The notes: generated by a model from the sequence alone, not told the origin. Shown: positions 52,004-63,232, counted from the stretch's first letter. The stretch is DNA of 64,000 nucleotides from Branchipolynoe longqiensis (GCA_030323885.1 CM059198.1:8082086-8146085), one strand, 5' to 3'. A program made the numbers and translations.

Positions 52004-52449
52004 AAAGGCCCAGTCACACCTTACCAGATTTGGGTACCAGATAGAAAACAGACACTGTCCAGTGAAATATGTCAATGTCCGTTTTATATACGGTACGCAT
52101 CCGGCGTGTCCGTCCTCTGTCCGGTGTGTACGGTGTCAAGTTTTGAACATGCACACAACTTGTACTGGACACCGCCGGACTGATGTGTATGGTTGGTGTC
52201 CGTTTTAACTCTGTTTAGTCTGTTTTGTCCCGTTCATGTCCGGTACCCATCCGTTTCGTCTCCGATTTACTTCCTGCAGAGTCCGTTGATGGTGTTGCGG
52301 GAATTCGGTCCATTAGCGTCCATTTCGTCCGGCGACCATTGCAACATTTCGACACATTTCGGTACAGTTTCATGCCGAACACCACCCGACTAGAGAATTC
52401 TTTGTCCGGTTGTGTCCGGTACTAAATCCGATAAGGTGTGACAGGCACT
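52004..52449. mobile_element. element C: CACACC-terminal, GTCCGG-rich element
   Basis: Left end AAAGGCCCAGTCACACCTTA and right end TAAGGTGTGACAGGCACTT, with subterminal CCAGATTT/AAATCCG. The interior consists of GTCCGGT, CGTTTTGTCC and CGGTACCCATCCG words. The central motif AGTTTTGAACATGCACACAAC spans 52139-52159. No transposase. Confidence 0.7.
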
Positions 52450-52612
52450 TAGCAAATAAAGGGAGGGGGGGGCAGAACTGAGGCTGAGAGTTTGCTGTAT
52501 TGATGTGGCAGGTCTCACACAGAGGACAGAGATGAAAAGGTGACTCATCACCCAATGAATAACTCCGCCTACACACATACCCTGTAACAAAACTGTTTTC
52601 TAATTTCATTCA

Positions 52613-53035
52613 TGGGTTTTACGTCCAAGCCCAATTTAAGCTCATGCCAGGTCTGGCACTGATTTGTGACAAATATATATATATCTAGCCATTCGGACTT
52701 CAGAGGATCGTCCCACTGCGTCGCCATTCCGAGGAAACCCTGATACAATACCTCACTCAGTCATATTATTCTGATAGAAGCCGCCTATCAACCAGTCCTT
52801 CCTCTATCCTAATCATGCCCTGCATCAGGCATGGAAACGAAAAGTATACATTTTCTAAGTTTATTTGAGATTTATTTGCCCGCAAACATTTGGTAAGGTG
52901 ACTTATAGCTTCCCAAAGGGGTGATCTTCCAGTCGAACAACCATTGTTAGTCTTCAGTCTGACTCGGTCAAGGATCGATCTCAGGTACTCTCGCATGGGA
53001 AGCATGCGCCGAATGCACTCGACCATCGACATGAT
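52613..53035 (-). mobile_element. SINE S2, diverged copy
   Basis: Minus-strand S2 words (GGTTGATAGGCGGCTTC, GGAATGGCGACGCAGTG, GGCATGAGCTTAAATTGGG). A separate head-like part lies at 52970-53035 (CGAGTGCATTCGGCGC). A G homopolymer follows at 53039-53062. Confidence 0.5.
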
Positions 53036-53135
53036 GGAGCGGGGGGGGGGGGGGGGGGGGGGTAAGAGAAGGGGGAGCTGGCTCTAGATATTGCTATACT
53101 CAATTTGGTCTGATCTGGTACCTAATATATAGAGA

Positions 53136-53385
53136 ATGGTTAGTTGTCGCTTCCTAGCCAGGCACTCGGCAATAATAGGATATAGCAAGGACTGGTTGGA
53201 TCAGCGTCAGGAGAATGTGACTCAGTGGGATATCAGGTCATGGTGCTGGCAGCCTGGTCTCCCTGTGGGGCAGTAGTATGAAGTTGCCATGAGTGTGCAC
53301 TGTCACAATTCGGTAGCCATCCTGATATTACCTTAGATGTTGTCAGGACATAAAATTCCAACAACTAACCAACCAACCAATGAGG
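53136..53385 (+). mobile_element. SINE S2, head-truncated copy
   Basis: Starts TTGTCGCTTCCTAGCC and has full body and tail to GTCAGGACATAAAATTCCAA. Confidence 0.75.
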
Positions 53386-53562
53386 CATCTACGATCACGT
53401 GACCCACTGGCCACAAGCACCCCTGGGGCAGAATCTGGGCAGATGCCGGAAATCCGGCCCCTCAGCCAGTGTGGATGGCCTTGGCAGGTGGTGCTATTCT
53501 GGGGTACTCTTAATATTGAAACCAGAACGAGGCCGATACCGCTAATATGAGCTCTTGTTCTC

Positions 53563-53884
53563 GTTGGTGTTTTACATCCTAGCAACATCTAAGGTAATAT
53601 CAAGATGGGTCCCAACTTGTTACAGTGCACACTCATGGTGAATTTATAGTGCTACCCCACTGAGAGACCAGGTCGCCAACACCACAACCTGATATCCCAC
53701 TCAGTCACATTATCCCGACACTGAGCCAACCACTCCTTGGCCTATCTTAATAATGCCAAACACCTGACTAGAAAGCAACAAGTATCGACGTTTAAGTCAT
53801 TGGTTTGATGCAACCGGGAACTGAACACCTGATCTTCCAAAAAGGGAATACTGTGCTCTAAACATTCGGCCAACGCATCAGGTA
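53563..53884 (-). mobile_element. SINE S2 copy
   Basis: Minus-strand, near full length: degenerate head CTGATGCGTTGGCCGAATG and tail GCTAGGATGTAAAACACC. Confidence 0.75.
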
Positions 53885-53969
53885 GTATCTGTAGAACTGA
53901 TGATTATAAGGACGAAATTAGGCCATGACAATGACAAGAAATGTGTTGAGACGGAAAAACAATCGAAAC

Positions 53970-54214
53970 AATTGAAGGGTTCAGGCGCAAAACCACATAA
54001 ACGCCATTTCAAAAATAGAGATAAACATTGAAATCACACCTTCAAAAAGTTCCTTTTTTAAATCCTTATTTTTTGGTTCACTGCTCCATGATCATTATAT
54101 CACAAAAAAAGTGGAATTAGTCAAAATTAAAATTAGCTTCTTGAAAAAAATCTTTCATTTTAATTAACATTTTGGATTGGCGTTTACAGGGTTTTGTGCC
54201 TGAATTCTTCAATT
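53970..54214. mobile_element. MITE M2 copy
   Basis: AATTGAAGGGTTCAGGCGCA at the left and TGCCTGAATTCTTCAATT at the right, with the usual interior. Confidence 0.8.
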
Positions 54215-55145
54215 TGTAGGTTAGTTATGTTCTTTTTTATGTTTGATGTGTTTGGTGTAGATCTGAGTAATTGGGGCGTGTGTAAACAATGTGAGGAGGT
54301 GGCATAATTTACCCCTCATCCATTAGTGCATGCCTCAGGTCGATAGAGCTACGTTGGCATGTACCGAGAGCTACTGCACCTATTAATTGCATGAGGTGAT
54401 CTACAGCTAAGCTCTTAATTACACCATATTGTAAAACTAAGCTATTTCTTTACACTCTATTTTATAATTAAGCCATTATTCACAGTCTCTCCTTGACTAA
54501 GTTGCTGTTTTACAATATTCTAGAACCAAACTGTTATTTGAACTGGCTCCTTTCCTCAAACGGTTATTTGTCCCTTGTGCTGTGACGAGGGCCGCATTCA
54601 GGGTATGCCTCCGAGATGTCTCTGAAACATCTTGGAGACGCCTTTTGGCTTATTTCTGTCTCCCTTTTCAGACGGGAGACAGACCATGCCTCGTAAATGG
54701 CCGCCCAATCCAGTGGTTTCATCCACTCAGAGTGCTGCTTTTCCATTGCAAATGGCTGCCCCCTCTGGAGCGGCCATTTTTGAGGCAACTGATTGTTTTT
54801 GCCGTTCAGACCAGCGGGACACCAGGGATTTCTCCAAGACGACTCGGAGGCACACCATGAACATGACCCAGGCTTCCATTTGCCGTATGGCGTGTTCCTA
54901 AATTGTTATTTACACTAGCGCGTGTTCACCATTGTTTATTGATAGATGCTCGGCCTAACAGACGACCCTGGTGACCACTTGTTGGCAGCTACTTCTGTTT
55001 GAGTGCACCGGTGGATACTGTTTCACTGGAGTAAATATGTTATATACAGACCCCGGGGATGGTCTTGCGATCAGATTGTCTACAATGTGAACAACAAAAC
55101 GAAGACAAGCTTTATGTAGCATGAATCCAGGACAACTGTACAAGT
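54215..55145. other. unassigned interval with a weak exon-like patch
   Basis: 54582-54901 has two overlapping open frames and a pyrimidine-rich CTGTCTCCCTTTTCAG at 54656-54671 that would suit a splice acceptor. No protein family was recognised and the two frames cannot both be real, so no gene is called. Confidence 0.25.
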
Positions 55146-55151
55146 GACCTA

Positions 55152-55451
55152 TAGTATTCTGTATGCACTGACCTCTCGGAAAAGGAGACACGTAGAAAGG
55201 TAGGCATGGGTAGGGTCGTGACAGCAGGGGGCCTAAGTGGTGTAATGGCTAGCACACTGGCCTTGAATATATGAGAGGTGCAATATTTCCCATTTTCATC
55301 ACCCCCCCCAACCATGACAAGGGTCGCCATGACAATGATCCTGAACAGCTACATGCCGTATGGTTGTTGAACCTACCCTGCATGTGTATATAGGTGAGTG
55401 CATTGCCTGTATGTATGTAATTGCAAGCATTAAATAACCATTTAAAATACT
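55152..55451 (+). mobile_element. SINE S1, left arm without B box
   Basis: The leader GTATGCACTGACCTCTCGG and GGTGTAATGGCTAGCAC are present. The segment with the B box is deleted (GAGAGGTGCAATATTTCCC). Body and TGTATGTATGTAATTGCAAG tail follow. Confidence 0.7.
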
Positions 55452-55459
55452 TACAATTC

Positions 55460-55641
55460 TAGGGGTTACGAGTGTAGTAGTCTGCACTGACCTCTCAGAC
55501 AAGGAGTCGCGTAAACTGGTAGGCTTGCGTAGGGTGGGGACATCAGGTTGTGTAATGGTTAGCACACTGGTGCAGAATGTAAGAGATGTGGGTTCGATTC
55601 CTGCTCTAGGCTCAATATGTTCAATTGTAATCACCCCCCAT
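55460..55641 (+). mobile_element. SINE S1, truncated right arm
   Basis: GTTACGAGTGTAGTAGTCTG leader, B box GGGTTCGATTCC, end at ATCACCCCCCATG, as in the other right arms. Confidence 0.75.
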
Positions 55642-55888
55642 GTCAATACTATTTCATTGGAGTAAATATGTTATCCTAAGACGCTTGTGAGGGTCTTCAG
55701 ATCAGTTTGACTGAAATATGAAAAAAAAATGGGACAAACTATGAGTAGCGTAAGTCGAGGATAGCTGGCTTCAGTAGCTGTAGTGACCTATCAGTCAAGG
55801 ATATACACGTAGCTGTAGATGAGATGAATGTCTTAGGAAGTCTTGGTGTTGTAATCGTTACAATGCAAGCCATGATATCCACTATGTG

Positions 55889-56130
55889 CGACCGGACGCG
55901 TTGGCCGAATCGGTAGAGCACAGGGTACTGATGCGGAAAGTCAGGAGTTTGACTCAAACCAATGCCTTAAAAAAGTAAACTTGTCACAACCCAGCCTGCC
56001 ATTACTACTACAATAGGGCCAAATTGGGTAATGGTGCTAGCAGCCTGGCTTCCCAATAGGGCAGCACTATAACGTTGATATTAGTCGATAACACTTCTGA
56101 TTTATTAGGTGTAAAACCCCAACAAACAAA
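55889..56130 (+). mobile_element. SINE S2, internally deleted copy
   Basis: Head GACCGGACGCGTTGGCCGAA and B-box remnant AGGAGTTTGACTC; a shortened body ending GTAAAACCCCAACAAAC. Confidence 0.7.
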
Positions 56131-56154
56131 CAATTAATTGTTTGTAGGCAATAT

Positions 56155-57300
56155 GTAGGTAATAGGTGGGGGAGGGGGAGGCGGGCGGGGGACTGGCGTG
56201 GGCCAACCAGAGGAGGGGAGGTTGGCGGGGGAGGGGATGTTTGCGGGGGAAGGGATGTTGGCAGGAGAGGGAAGGTTGGCGGGGGAAGGGGAGGTTGGTG
56301 GGGGAGGGGAGGTTGGTGGGGGAAGGGAGGTTGGTGGGAAGGGAGGTTGGTGGGGAGGGATGTTGGCGGGGGAGGGGATGTTGGCGGGGGAGGGGATGTT
56401 GGTGGGAGGGGATGTTGGTGGGGAGGGGATGTTGGTGGGGGACGGGATGTTGGCCGGGGGAGGGGAGGTTGGAGGGGTAGGGGATGTTGGCGGTAGAGGG
56501 GAGGTTTGCGGGGGAGGGGATGTTGATGGGGGAGGGGATGTTGGCAGGGGAGGGGATGTTGGCGGGGGGACGGGGAGGTTGGCGGGGTGAGGGGAGGTGG
56601 CGGGGGGGGGGGGGGGGGGGGGGGGGAGGTGAGGCGGGGGAGGGGGGGTGGTGGGTGGGGCGGGCGGGGGGGGAGGTTGGGGGGAGGGGTGTTGAGGGGG
56701 GGGGGATGGTGGCAGGGGATGGGAGGGGGGGGAGGGGGTGGTGGGGGGGAGGGGGGGTGGGAGGGGAGGGGATGTTGGCGAGGGGGATGTGGCAGGGGGG
56801 GGAGGGTTGGCGGGGGAGGGGGGTGGCGGGGAGGGGATGTTGGCGGGGGGGGGGATGTGGGGGGGGGGGGATGTGGCGGGGGAGGGGAGGTGGCAGGGAG
56901 GGGTGTTGGCGAGGGGGATGTGGGCAGGGGAGGGGAGGTTGGCGGGGGAGGGGAGGTGGCCGGGGGGGGTGTGGGGGGAGGGGAGTGGGGGAGGGGAGGG
57001 GTGGGGGGGGGGGATGTGCGGAGGGGATGTGGGGGGGAGGGGATATGGGGGGGGAGGTGATGTTGGCACGGGAGGGGAGGTTGGCGGGGGAGGGGAGGTT
57101 GGGGGGGGGGGATGTTGGCGGGAGGGGATGTTGGTGGGGAGGGGATGTTGGTGGGAGGGGATGTTGGCGAGGGGAGGGGATGTTGGCAGGGGATGGGATG
57201 TTGGCTGGGGTGGGGATGTTGGCGGGGGTGGGGGTGGGGATGTTGGCGGGAGGGGAGGTTGGTGGGGGAGGGGATGTTGGCGGGGGAGGGGGTGGAGCAA
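56155..57300 (+). repeat. G-rich 18-mer minisatellite (ATGTTGGCGGGGGAGGGG)
   Basis: About 60 degenerate units of ATGTTGGCGGGGGAGGGG with variants GAGGTTGGTGGG and long G runs at 56600-56630. The strand is almost purely G plus A/T and carries dozens of G3+ tracts. Long open frames on both strands (Gly-rich plus, Pro-rich minus) reflect the 3-multiple unit. Confidence 0.9.
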
Positions 57301-57415
57301 TGATTGCATCAATGCTGCCATTGCCCTAGTCTCATCGAGCAACTGTACCAAAACTGTCACCACACGCCTACCGCTCCCCCCCCATTATGGCCCCCCCAAC
57401 CTCAGGGGGGAGGGG

Positions 57416-57556
57416 GGGCGACGGTGGCCTAGTCGGTAGGGACGGGCCGCACGTGCGGAAGATGAGGAGTTCAATTGAAAATTGCCGCTTTCTAGCCAAG
57501 CACTTGGCATTAATTAATAGGACAGGGCAAGGAATGGTTAGCTCAGTGTAATGATA
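57416..57556 (+). mobile_element. SINE S2, 3'-truncated copy
   Basis: Head GGCGACGGTGGCCTAGTCGG and body to TTAGCTCAGTGTAATGATAA. Confidence 0.65.
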
Positions 57557-57934
57557 ATTGAACCAACGCAAGACAAGTACAGTATATAAGTGGCATTTAT
57601 TCTTACTAATTTACTTGTTACAGTTAAGTCAAGAAGTCTTGTGATTGTTAAAGTTTGAGGATCCCAGGCACTAACCCATCAATATAACATCTAGTTTGGT
57701 GGGTGGGACGGTAAATCTGAACTAGAGAAATACGTCCTTCCAATCGAACTGCTCTGGTTGAAGTGTCTAGAATGATACTGCGCCATAGTTCGTTACGGAG
57801 AGTTACAGCAGAAGGTGGCTCAGTCAGAAAAACATTATTAGTTCAAACGGACACTGTAGATTGCGCCAGTAGTCGTGTCGATAGTTATGGGATGTACTTT
57901 CTCGCGGGTTCAATTACCCATGTTGAAAACAACA
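57557..57934. other. unassigned interval
   Basis: No gene or repeat recognised. Confidence 0.4.
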
Positions 57935-58042
57935 TTGACAATGTGACTGCGTGGGATATTGGGGTCATGGTAACAGTGGGGCTTCACTTTAAAGTTGTCA
58001 TCTTTGTGCACTGTCTTAAGTATGTACCCGTCCTGATATGAC
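57935..58042 (+). mobile_element. SINE S2 body adjoining the 50-bp array
   Basis: AATGTGACTGCGTGGGATAT, GGGTCATGGTAACAGTG and ACTTTAAAGTTGTCATC..., the second half of an S2 copy. Its 3' tail is the first unit of the array that follows. Confidence 0.7.
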
Positions 58043-59483
58043 GTTGGATGTTGCCAGGACGTAAATCTCCAACAACCAATCATACATATAACCTTAGATG
58101 TTGCCGGGACGTAAAGCTCCAACAACCAATCATACATATAACCTTAGATGTTGCCGGGACGTAAAGCTCTAACAACCAATCATACATATAACCTTAGATG
58201 TTGCCGGGACGTAAAGCTCCAACAACCAATCATACATATAACCTTAGATGTTGCCGGGATGTAAAGCTCCAACAACCAATCATACATATAACCTTGGATG
58301 TTGCCGGGACGTAAAGCTCCAACAACCAATCATACATATAACCTTAGATGTTGTCGGGACGTAAAGCTCCAACAACCAATCATACATATAACCTTAGATG
58401 TTGCCGGGATGTAAAGCTCCAACAACCAATCATACATATAACCTTAGATGTTGCCAGGACGTAAAGCTCCAACAACCAATCATACATATAACCTTAGATG
58501 TTGCCGGGACGTAAAGCTCCAACAACCAATCATGCATATGATCTTAGATGTTGCCGGGATGTAAAACTCCAACAACCAATCATACATATAACCTTAGATG
58601 TTGCCGGGACGTAAAGCTCCAACAACCAATCATACATATAACCTTAGATGTTGCCAGGACGTAAAGCTCCAACAACCAATCATACATATAACCTTAGATG
58701 TTGCCGGGACGTAAAGCTCCAACAACCAATCATACATATAACCTTAGATGTTGCCGGGACGTAAAGCTCCAACAACCAATCATACATATAACCTTAGATG
58801 TTGCCAGGACGTAAAGCTCCAACAACCAATCATACATATAACCTTAGATGTTGCCAGGACGTAAAGCTCCAACAACCAATCATACATATAACCTTAGATG
58901 TTGCCGGGATGTAAAGCTCCAACAACCAATCATGCATATGATCTTAGATGTTGCCGGGATGTAAAACTCCAACAACCAATCATACATATAACCTTAGATG
59001 TTGCCGGGACGTAAAGCTCCAACAACCAATCATACATATAACCTTAGATGTTGCCAGGACGTAAAGCTCCAACAACCAATCATACATATAACCTTAGATG
59101 TTGCCGGGACGTAAAGCTCCAACAACCAATCATACATATAACCATATATGTTGCCGGGACGTAAAGCTCCAACAACCAATCATACATATAACCTTAGATG
59201 TTGCCGGGACGTAAAGCTCCAACAACCAATCATACATATAACCATAGATGTTGCCAGGACGTAAAGCTCCAACAACCAATCATACATATAACCTTAGATG
59301 TTGCCAGGACGTAAAGCTCCAACAACCAATCATACATATAACCTTAGATGTTGCCAGGACGTAAAGCTCCAACAACCAATCATACATATAACCTTAGATG
59401 TTGCCGGGACGTAAAGCTCCAACAACCAATCATACATATAACCTTAGATGTTGCTGGGACGTAAAGCTCCAACAACCAACCAA
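58043..59483 (+). repeat. 50-bp minisatellite derived from the S2 tail, about 29 units
   Basis: The unit ACCTTAGATGTTGCCGGGAC...AACAACCAATCATACATATA repeats at exactly 50 bases. Variants are CCAGGAC, CGGGAT and a distinct CATGCATATGATCTTAG unit at 58531 and again at 58931, exactly eight units later. ACCTTAGATGTTGCCAGGAC is the 3' tail of S2. The array ends in AACCAACCAACC at 59470-59485. Confidence 0.95.
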
Positions 59484-60169
59484 CCAAATGTGCCAAACCT
59501 GCCACTACCCCCCCCTCAGTATCACCCCACCCCCTGCAACCACCCTCCCCCCGGCCCCTCCCTACCTCCTTGGTGCCAGAGTGGTTAGCTGTGCGCAGGT
59601 GTGCACGGTTACGGTGCGTATTATATTGACACCGCTGCGCATGCGCGCTAAGGACCGGTAGCGGGTTATGTCATAGTAATTGAGTTACTGAAGGTGGAAT
59701 GTCCTAGCAACACCTGGTGTCACATAAAAGATGCATCTGAGCCGGTTTAAGATTGCGTCTTTTTGATCGCCATTGCTATACCGCTGGGGTACCCATTACA
59801 AGTGGTACCATGATGTAATATCACACTCATTCGGTGTATCTTTACTCTGAGCCCACTATTTGTAGGAATCGCAATATAAGAAGAGGGGACCATCTCAATC
59901 AAAATATAAATATAGGTTTTAATACATCTGAATGAAGATGTCAAATGCGGTGATTAGGATTTGGTACAATTGATGTAATTGTTTGCGGGGGTTTACCATG
60001 TTAGCAACATCTAGGAGGATTGGATACAACGTTGTAGGTGTGGTTAGTTAACACTGTATTGATATCTGTACCTTTCTGACTTATGCTATTATATTTCGCA
60101 TTTCGTTTTTTTCTGTAGTTTGCTGGCTTGTCTGTTATTATTGTGTTTAAGATGTTGATCTTTTTCTAA
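59484..60169. other. unassigned interval
   Basis: No gene or repeat recognised. Confidence 0.4.
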
Positions 60170-60335
60170 GTTATGCCTATGTCACAAATGCTACGATCGC
60201 CGTACGGTGTTGCGGTCTGCGGTGTGCATTGCGGTTTTTGCAAATGTTATACCGTTGCTGTCTGCGGTTTATTTATTCATGAATCGTACGTTCAACGCAA
60301 GGCTACTTGCCGTCTGTTTCCCTACAACGTTTTTG
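60170..60335. repeat. partial relative of element D
   Basis: GTCACAAATGCTACGATCGC, CGTACGGTGTTGCGGTCTGC and the following words parallel 3355-3470. Confidence 0.6.
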
Positions 60336-60392
60336 TTGATAAGAGGCAATGTAAACCATATTGAACAAAGGTTATTAAATATCTTTGTTTAT

Positions 60393-60710
60393 TGTTGGTT
60401 TACCTCCTAGAAACATCTTAGGTCATATCAGGACGAGTACCGACTAGTGACAGTGCGCACTCATGGCAACTTTATAGTGCTGCCCCACTGGAAGACCAGG
60501 CCAACAGCACCTTGACATGATATCCCACTCAGTCGCATTATCCTGACACTGAACCAACCAGTCCTTGTCCTATCCTAATAATGGCGAGCGCCAGGCTAGG
60601 AAGCGACAAGTATCAATTTGTAAGTAGTTGGTTTGACCCGACCAGGGTTCGGACCCACGACCCCACATTCTACCAACACGGGAGACAGACGCTCTAACTC
60701 ATTCCACCGT
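60393..60710 (-). mobile_element. SINE S2 copy
   Basis: Minus-strand, well-preserved body with CACTAGTCGGTACTCGTCC and the tail CTGATATGACCTAAGATGTT. The head is partly lost. Confidence 0.8.
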
Positions 60711-60729
60711 TTTGAAAATTTGATGTTTT

Positions 60730-60750
60730 CATCGGACTATGCAGCTTTAA
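60730..60750 (-). mobile_element. isolated M1 terminal repeat
   Basis: CATCGGACTATGCAGCTTTA with TTTTGAAAATTTGATGTTTT before it. No further M1 body was found because S2 lies on its left. Confidence 0.5.
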
Positions 60751-60835
60751 CCAATACACAAAGACCAAAAGAAAAGCTGCGGTAAGAGTGTGGGTTAAAT
60801 GTTATGAAAGGCAATGTTGTCTGGCTGCAAGCGAA

Positions 60836-60872
60836 ACCGGAAGCGGAAGCGGAAGCGGAAGCGGAAGTGAAG
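60836..60872 (+). repeat. GGAAGC hexamer run
   Basis: Five units GGAAGC preceded by GCGAAACC. Confidence 0.8.
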
Positions 60873-61053
60873 ATCCTGAAAATGAACACTACTGCTTGAG
60901 GGCGGAACATGCCACTGATTAGCCATGAGGTCTGCGGGGCATGTTGGGAAGAGCTACAAAAAAGACCCCTCAACTGTTCCGCTGATTGGCTGAAGCGTCA
61001 GTATGGCTGAGATCAATGGAAACGGAGAGTGTCGTTTGAGGAGGTCGGGAGTG

Positions 61054-61055
61054 AT

Positions 61056-61087
<32 letters not shown>

Positions 61088-61131
61088 CGGGGTGGGGGGG
61101 GGGGGGGGGGGGGGGGGGGTGGGGGGGGGGG
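61054..61131 (+). repeat. long G homopolymer tract
   Basis: About 75 bases of almost pure G with a few C and T. The length is likely uncertain in the assembly. Confidence 0.85.
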
Positions 61132-62159
61132 CGGCTTGGGGTTGTGCTTGTGTTGGTACTTGGGTTTCACTGGTACCTGGCAGTGACAAAGGCATGCACA
61201 GTATTTAGAGAGTCCCTTAATTCCAATTTGCGTTGAACCTCCATGATGCATTGTGGATGCAAAATACTAGACTTCATGATCACCTTGAGATAAACATGCT
61301 TGAAGATTGTTCATCGTAACAGACATGATTATGTTTCGCCCCGGGAAATATGCTGGAAATCGGTTGAGCTGATATTGCAAAGCATAAGTTGTGTCCGTCC
61401 ATTTCCGGTTAAATGCGACGCGCATATTGAAATTTGGGATCTTAATTTTCAGACTGACAATAGACTGCTCATATCGCCATGCTTTATTCAGGTGGTTTTC
61501 TTGGTGAATAATTTCTTTTTTTTTACTCAATGTATTTTATTCAGCGAATAATATCTTTTGTCAGCGCCAGAGCACTGGCCTTCCGGCCGTTCATTCAATT
61601 TGTTGGTACATACATGACAATATCTGTTGCAATAATAGCCACATGCAAGTCATGTTCGATACTAGAAGCATAATATAAATTGACTATTAGTTGTAATAGT
61701 AACTGCATACAATTCCAGTTCAACATATCTATTATGCACTTGGTGAGCATGCATCACATGGGATTGCATAGTTCTAGAATTGTCTTTAAACACTTCTTTC
61801 TTCCTTTGCTTTCTCTCTTCTTTTTTTAAAAAGATATAACATATCTCCAATACACATATATATATTATATTGTAAATATGCAAATCGGTGAATCCAATCA
61901 CCAATACCAAATGCGAGAAACCTGCCCATTTTTTAATCCCATCACAAGTGTTCCGTATTGTGTGGCCTCATGATGGGATCGAAAGTCTGAGATTGCTGTG
62001 GGGACTTAGATCAGACAGGGTTTATGTCAATGTAAAGGAAAATGTTAGGTAATAGGTTTTGAAAGAAGGTGTAGTAGGGGTGGGTTAGGGGCGGGAAGGG
62101 GATCAGCGTGCAGCGCTGTGTAGTGCATTTGAGAACATTTATATATATATATATATGTA
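61132..62159. other. unassigned interval
   Basis: No gene or repeat recognised. A T run lies at 61510-61523 and TA words at 61855. Confidence 0.4.
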
Positions 62160-62195
62160 TGTACAAGATTCAGGTCAAGGATGGCCCATAGTATC

Positions 62196-62849
62196 CTATA
62201 ACTGTGTAGGGTTCTGAGAGGCCTGTTGTATTTTCATTAAGTTTTTAAATTCAAGGAGACTTGTGGGCTGTGTTGTCCTCACTGGACGTTTATTCCATAA
62301 TGTGCCACCTCTGTAAATAAGTGCTTTAGCCAGCTTGTTTGTTAGTGGCTTGGGTATTTTTAGAAGTGTAGCATCGCTTTGTCTGGTTACTCTGTTTGTA
62401 TGGTCAACATATTGTTCATCATTGGATATTTTATACATGAGAGTGAGGAGATGTGTGTCCCTCCTTTGGCTATGGGAGCTGACTTGTGCTTTAGGATGCA
62501 TTTCCTTTACAGACAGGTTTTTCCTCTGTTCTAAGTGCCCTGTTTTGAATCCTCTGTCATTTGTTTTCTTGTTGTTTTGTCATTGTAGTCAATTATTGGA
62601 AGAATAGTGGCATTATAGAGTAACAGGGCTGTATTCTCGCTCATGTAGTACCTACTTTTTCTGAAAGTTGTCATTTTTATGATTACCATTTAGTGTAGAA
62701 TTGAGTGTGGTCCCTAAATATTTGTATGTGTCTACCTCATTCAATACTGCATCACCCAAATGTAAATTGATAGGTTGTGATCTAGATGTTTTTACTTTCG
62801 TTGCAAAAATGATGTATTCATGTATAATTGTCAGTTTATTTTCCTTACA
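62196..62849 (-). pseudogene. C-terminal region of the non-LTR protein
   Basis: Reading leftward: KVKTSRSQPINLHLGD and TYKYLGTTLNSTLN (the YKYLG motif just after the reverse transcriptase). Later come RRDTHLLTLMYKIS, TRQSDATLLKIPKP and IYRGGTLWNKRP. This is a typical C-terminal end of invertebrate non-LTR elements. The middle is interrupted by stops or frame changes. Confidence 0.75.
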
Positions 62850-63100
62850 CTAAATGTTAACCTTAGCTACTACATCCTTAGCTACCTCAACGTTTGGGCT
62901 ATGGGCTGTGAGGGCCGCATCATCAGCAAACAGTGTGAACATGGCCTCATTTGTTACCAAGGGCAAGTCATTAATGAATATGAGGAAGAATAGTGTCCCA
63001 AGTGTAGACCCCTGGGGTACTCCAGTTGTAATTGATCTCTCTGTTGATTTAGTGTCATTATTTATCAATTTTCCAGAGTAAAATGCCATGGTCTATTGTG
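62850..63100 (-). pseudogene. reverse transcriptase core fragment (FADD)
   Basis: Contains TTGVPQGSTLGTLFFLIF, INDLP and LFADDAALTAHS, the catalytic FADD box. It ends VAKVNI followed by a stop. The frame begins at a frameshift after TIDHGIL, and the residues normally between that motif and GVPQGS are shortened. Confidence 0.85.
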
Positions 63101-63232
63101 TCAAAGGCTTTCTTGAAATCAAGAAAAACAGTTATTATCAGATCTCCTCTAGCCATGTTAGTCAGCAATTCATCTAATAGAGTGGCTAGGGCTAGTGTGG
63201 TTGATTTATCTTTTCTGAATTTTGCAATTGGC
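63070..63232 (-). pseudogene. reverse transcriptase fragment with the first catalytic Asp
   Basis: In a third frame: FRKDKSTTLALATLLDEL, then VFLDFKKAFDTIDHGILL, which holds motif A (FLDFKKAFD). It joins the upstream frame at about 63220 by a frameshift. Confidence 0.8.

Noticed and set aside
54582..54901. Possible exon with a pyrimidine tract and CAG acceptor
   Set aside because: Two overlapping frames of similar length, no family recognised, no matching donor judged convincing.
56134..57439. 409-codon proline-rich frame and glycine-rich frames
   Set aside because: Derived from the 18-base G-rich array; nothing outside the array extends them into recognisable protein.
58043..59483. CRISPR-like array of regular repeats
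   Set aside because: Units are contiguous 50-bp tandem copies with no unique spacers, and the unit is a SINE tail in a eukaryotic context.
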